DNA from: Rhodobacterales bacterium 34-62-10
GTDB taxonomy: Bacteria > Pseudomonadota > Alphaproteobacteria > Rhodobacterales > Rhodobacteraceae
Reading direction: 5' to 3'
Assembly: GCA_002282555.1 (NCBI GenBank)
Contig: NCJR01000013.1
Coordinates: 1-14,679, forward strand
DNA length: 14,679 nt
Positions within the stretch are counted from its first letter, which is position 1. Every line of letters begins with the position of its first letter. Shown here one piece after another: positions 13,757 through 14,679 of the stretch. The notes beneath the pieces are model-generated. The model was not told where the DNA came from. It did no database searches and was given only the letters and a program-made list of their open reading frames with translations. The position numbers were made by a program, and so were the translations under genes.

Positions 13757-14017
13757 ATGACAAATCCCCCGGTCCATGCAACCCATCCCGCCCTGATTGC
13801 CCGGCTGAAACGTGCTGACGGCCACCTGCGCGCCGTGATCGAGATGATCGAGGCGGGCAAGCCATGCCTTGAGATCGCCCAGCAGATGCAGGCGGTCGAA
13901 AAGGCCGTCACGAACGCCAAGCGGGCGCTGATCCATGACCACATGGACCATTGTCTGGACGCCGAAGGCTCCGAAACCGATCGCGCCGAGCTGCGGACGA
14001 TCGCCCGATATCTCTGA
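13757..14017 (+). CDS. CsoR/RcnR-family metal-responsive repressor
   Basis: An 86-residue all-helical repressor of the CsoR/RcnR/FrmR (DUF156) family, lacking a classical helix-turn-helix. It opens with HPALIARLKRADGHLRAVIEMIEAGKPC (10-37), then EIAQQMQAVEKAVTNAKRALIHDHMDHCLD (39-68). Cys37, His62 and Cys66 match in spacing the Cys-His-Cys set that binds Cu(I) in CsoR. RcnR instead has His at the third place, FrmR has Glu there, and CstR has Cys at the second. Additional His7 and His10 near the N-terminus could add a ligand as in the Ni sensor InrS, so Ni or Co cannot be excluded given the HupE and His-rich neighbours. It stops 8 bp before the MFS gene, with GAGG overlapping its stop codon, so the two are one unit. 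The ATG at 13757 lies just after the candidate operator. Confidence 0.88.
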   Translation: MTNPPVHATHPALIARLKRADGHLRAVIEMIEAGKPCLEIAQQMQAVEKAVTNAKRALIHDHMDHCLDAEGSETDRAELRTIARYL

Positions 14018-14025
14018 GGTCCGCC

Positions 14026-14679
14026 ATGTTCGACATCCTCTCCGACTGCACCTACCGCCATCTGTTTCTGGCGCAGGTCGTGGCGCTTCTGGGAACCGGA
14101 CTCGCGACGGTGGCGCTCGGGCTTCTTGCTTTCGATCTTGCAGGGGACGGCGCGGCGCTGGTGCTCGGCACGGTTTTCACCATCAAGATGGTGGCCTATG
14201 TCGGTATCGCCCCCATTGCCGGGGCCTTCGCGGACCGGGTGCCGCGCCGCGCGTTATTGGTGACGCTCGATCTGGTGCGGGCGGGTGTGGCGCTGGCCCT
14301 GCCTTTCGTGACCGAGGTGTGGCAGGTCTATGTGCTGATCTTCCTGCTGCAATCGGCCTCCGCCGCCTTCACGCCGACCTTCCAAGCGACGATCCCCGAC
14401 GTTCTGCCCGAGGAGGCGCGCTATACCCGCGCACTGTCACTGTCGCGGCTGGCCTACGATCTGGAAAACATCGTCAGCCCGACGCTGGCGGCCCTTCTGC
14501 TCGCGGTGATGTCCTACAATTCGCTTTTCCTCGGCACGGTCCTCAGTTTCGCCGCATCGGCCCTTATGGTTGTTTCGGTCGTGCTGCCCAGTCCCCGCCC
14601 ATCCGAGCCGCGCGGTGTCTATGACCGCACTACGCGCGGCATCCGCATCTATCTGGCCACGCCCCGCTTGCGCGGGCTC
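14026..14679 (+). CDS. MFS transporter, probable metal exporter, 3' end outside window
   Basis: The N-terminal half of a major facilitator superfamily protein, 218 codons with an open frame to the window edge. About five to six membrane spans are visible; motif A between spans 2 and 3 reads GAFADRVPRRALL (66-78), and ARYTRALSLSRLAYDLENIVSPTLAALLL (about 132-160) is the span 4-5 region of the drug/metal exporter type. The layout, a DUF156 repressor followed 8 bp later by an MFS gene, suggests export of the metal the repressor senses, as in NreB-type nickel efflux (inference). ATG at 14026 has GAGG six bases upstream. The specificity and the C-terminal His tail, if any, lie outside the window. 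Confidence 0.9.
   Translation, partial: MFDILSDCTYRHLFLAQVVALLGTGLATVALGLLAFDLAGDGAALVLGTVFTIKMVAYVGIAPIAGAFADRVPRRALLVTLDLVRAGVALALPFVTEVWQVYVLIFLLQSASAAFTPTFQATIPDVLPEEARYTRALSLSRLAYDLENIVSPTLAALLLAVMSYNSLFLGTVLSFAASALMVVSVVLPSPRPSEPRGVYDRTTRGIRIYLATPRLRGL

Noticed and set aside
1..14679. CRISPR array or phage defence system
   Set aside because: No regularly spaced repeats and no Cas, restriction, toxin-antitoxin or retron genes were seen; the only nucleases/recombinases are transposon enzymes.

Overview
The window looks like an accessory region (genomic island or plasmid) of an alphaproteobacterium, most likely Rhodobacterales. The basis is high GC, the families present (BigR/SqrR regulator, the 'transmembrane anchor' family beside HupE/UreJ, small YeeE/YedE half-transporters) and the density of mobile-element debris. 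This assignment is inference from family resemblance; no marker gene is present.

Left part, 1-5050, is a scrap yard. A serine resolvase runs off the left edge (1-516, minus). It is divergent from a DDE transposase of the Tn552/TniA type (701-2113), followed by its AAA+ partner, which is cut after the Walker A motif (2116-2256). The cut is made by an 811-bp IS6-family element with 14-bp perfect terminal inverted repeats (2257-3067). Directly on its other side is the 3' half of a sensor histidine kinase (3068-3497), so the IS marks a rearrangement junction. Then come an intact exported alpha/beta hydrolase (3593-4408) and a decayed L,D-transpeptidase that keeps its catalytic Cys region but is frameshifted and internally deleted (4518-5049, minus).

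Middle part, 5076-11557, is a seven-gene minus-strand operon with a divergent regulator. Order of transcription: two YeeE/YedE half-transporters (PmpA/PmpB or TsuA-like), an ETHE1/Blh-type persulfide dioxygenase, a single-domain rhodanese, a SulP anion transporter with STAS domain, a Tat-exported multicopper oxidase with Met-rich loops, and a class I SAM methyltransferase. Junctions are very tight (2-14 bp gaps, two 4-bp stop/start overlaps). The divergent ArsR-family protein has the two cysteines typical of BigR/SqrR persulfide sensors. The first genes form a recognisable sulfide/persulfide detoxification set: sulfur uptake, persulfide oxidation to sulfite, sulfur transfer, oxyanion transport. 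Extension of this unit into a periplasmic copper oxidase and a methyltransferase is the least expected feature. A palindrome overlapping the -35 element of the operon and lying just downstream of the likely leaderless regulator start is a good operator candidate.

Right part, 11885-14679, is a metal-handling module around a CsoR/RcnR-family repressor (13757-14017) with a Cys-His-Cys site. Its plus-strand partner is an MFS exporter that runs off the right edge. On the minus strand are a small His-rich exported protein, a HupE/UreJ-type membrane protein and a 'transmembrane anchor' protein of unknown function. A GC-tract inverted repeat lies in the divergent promoter. Stretches 517-700 and 11558-11884 hold no gene I can support.
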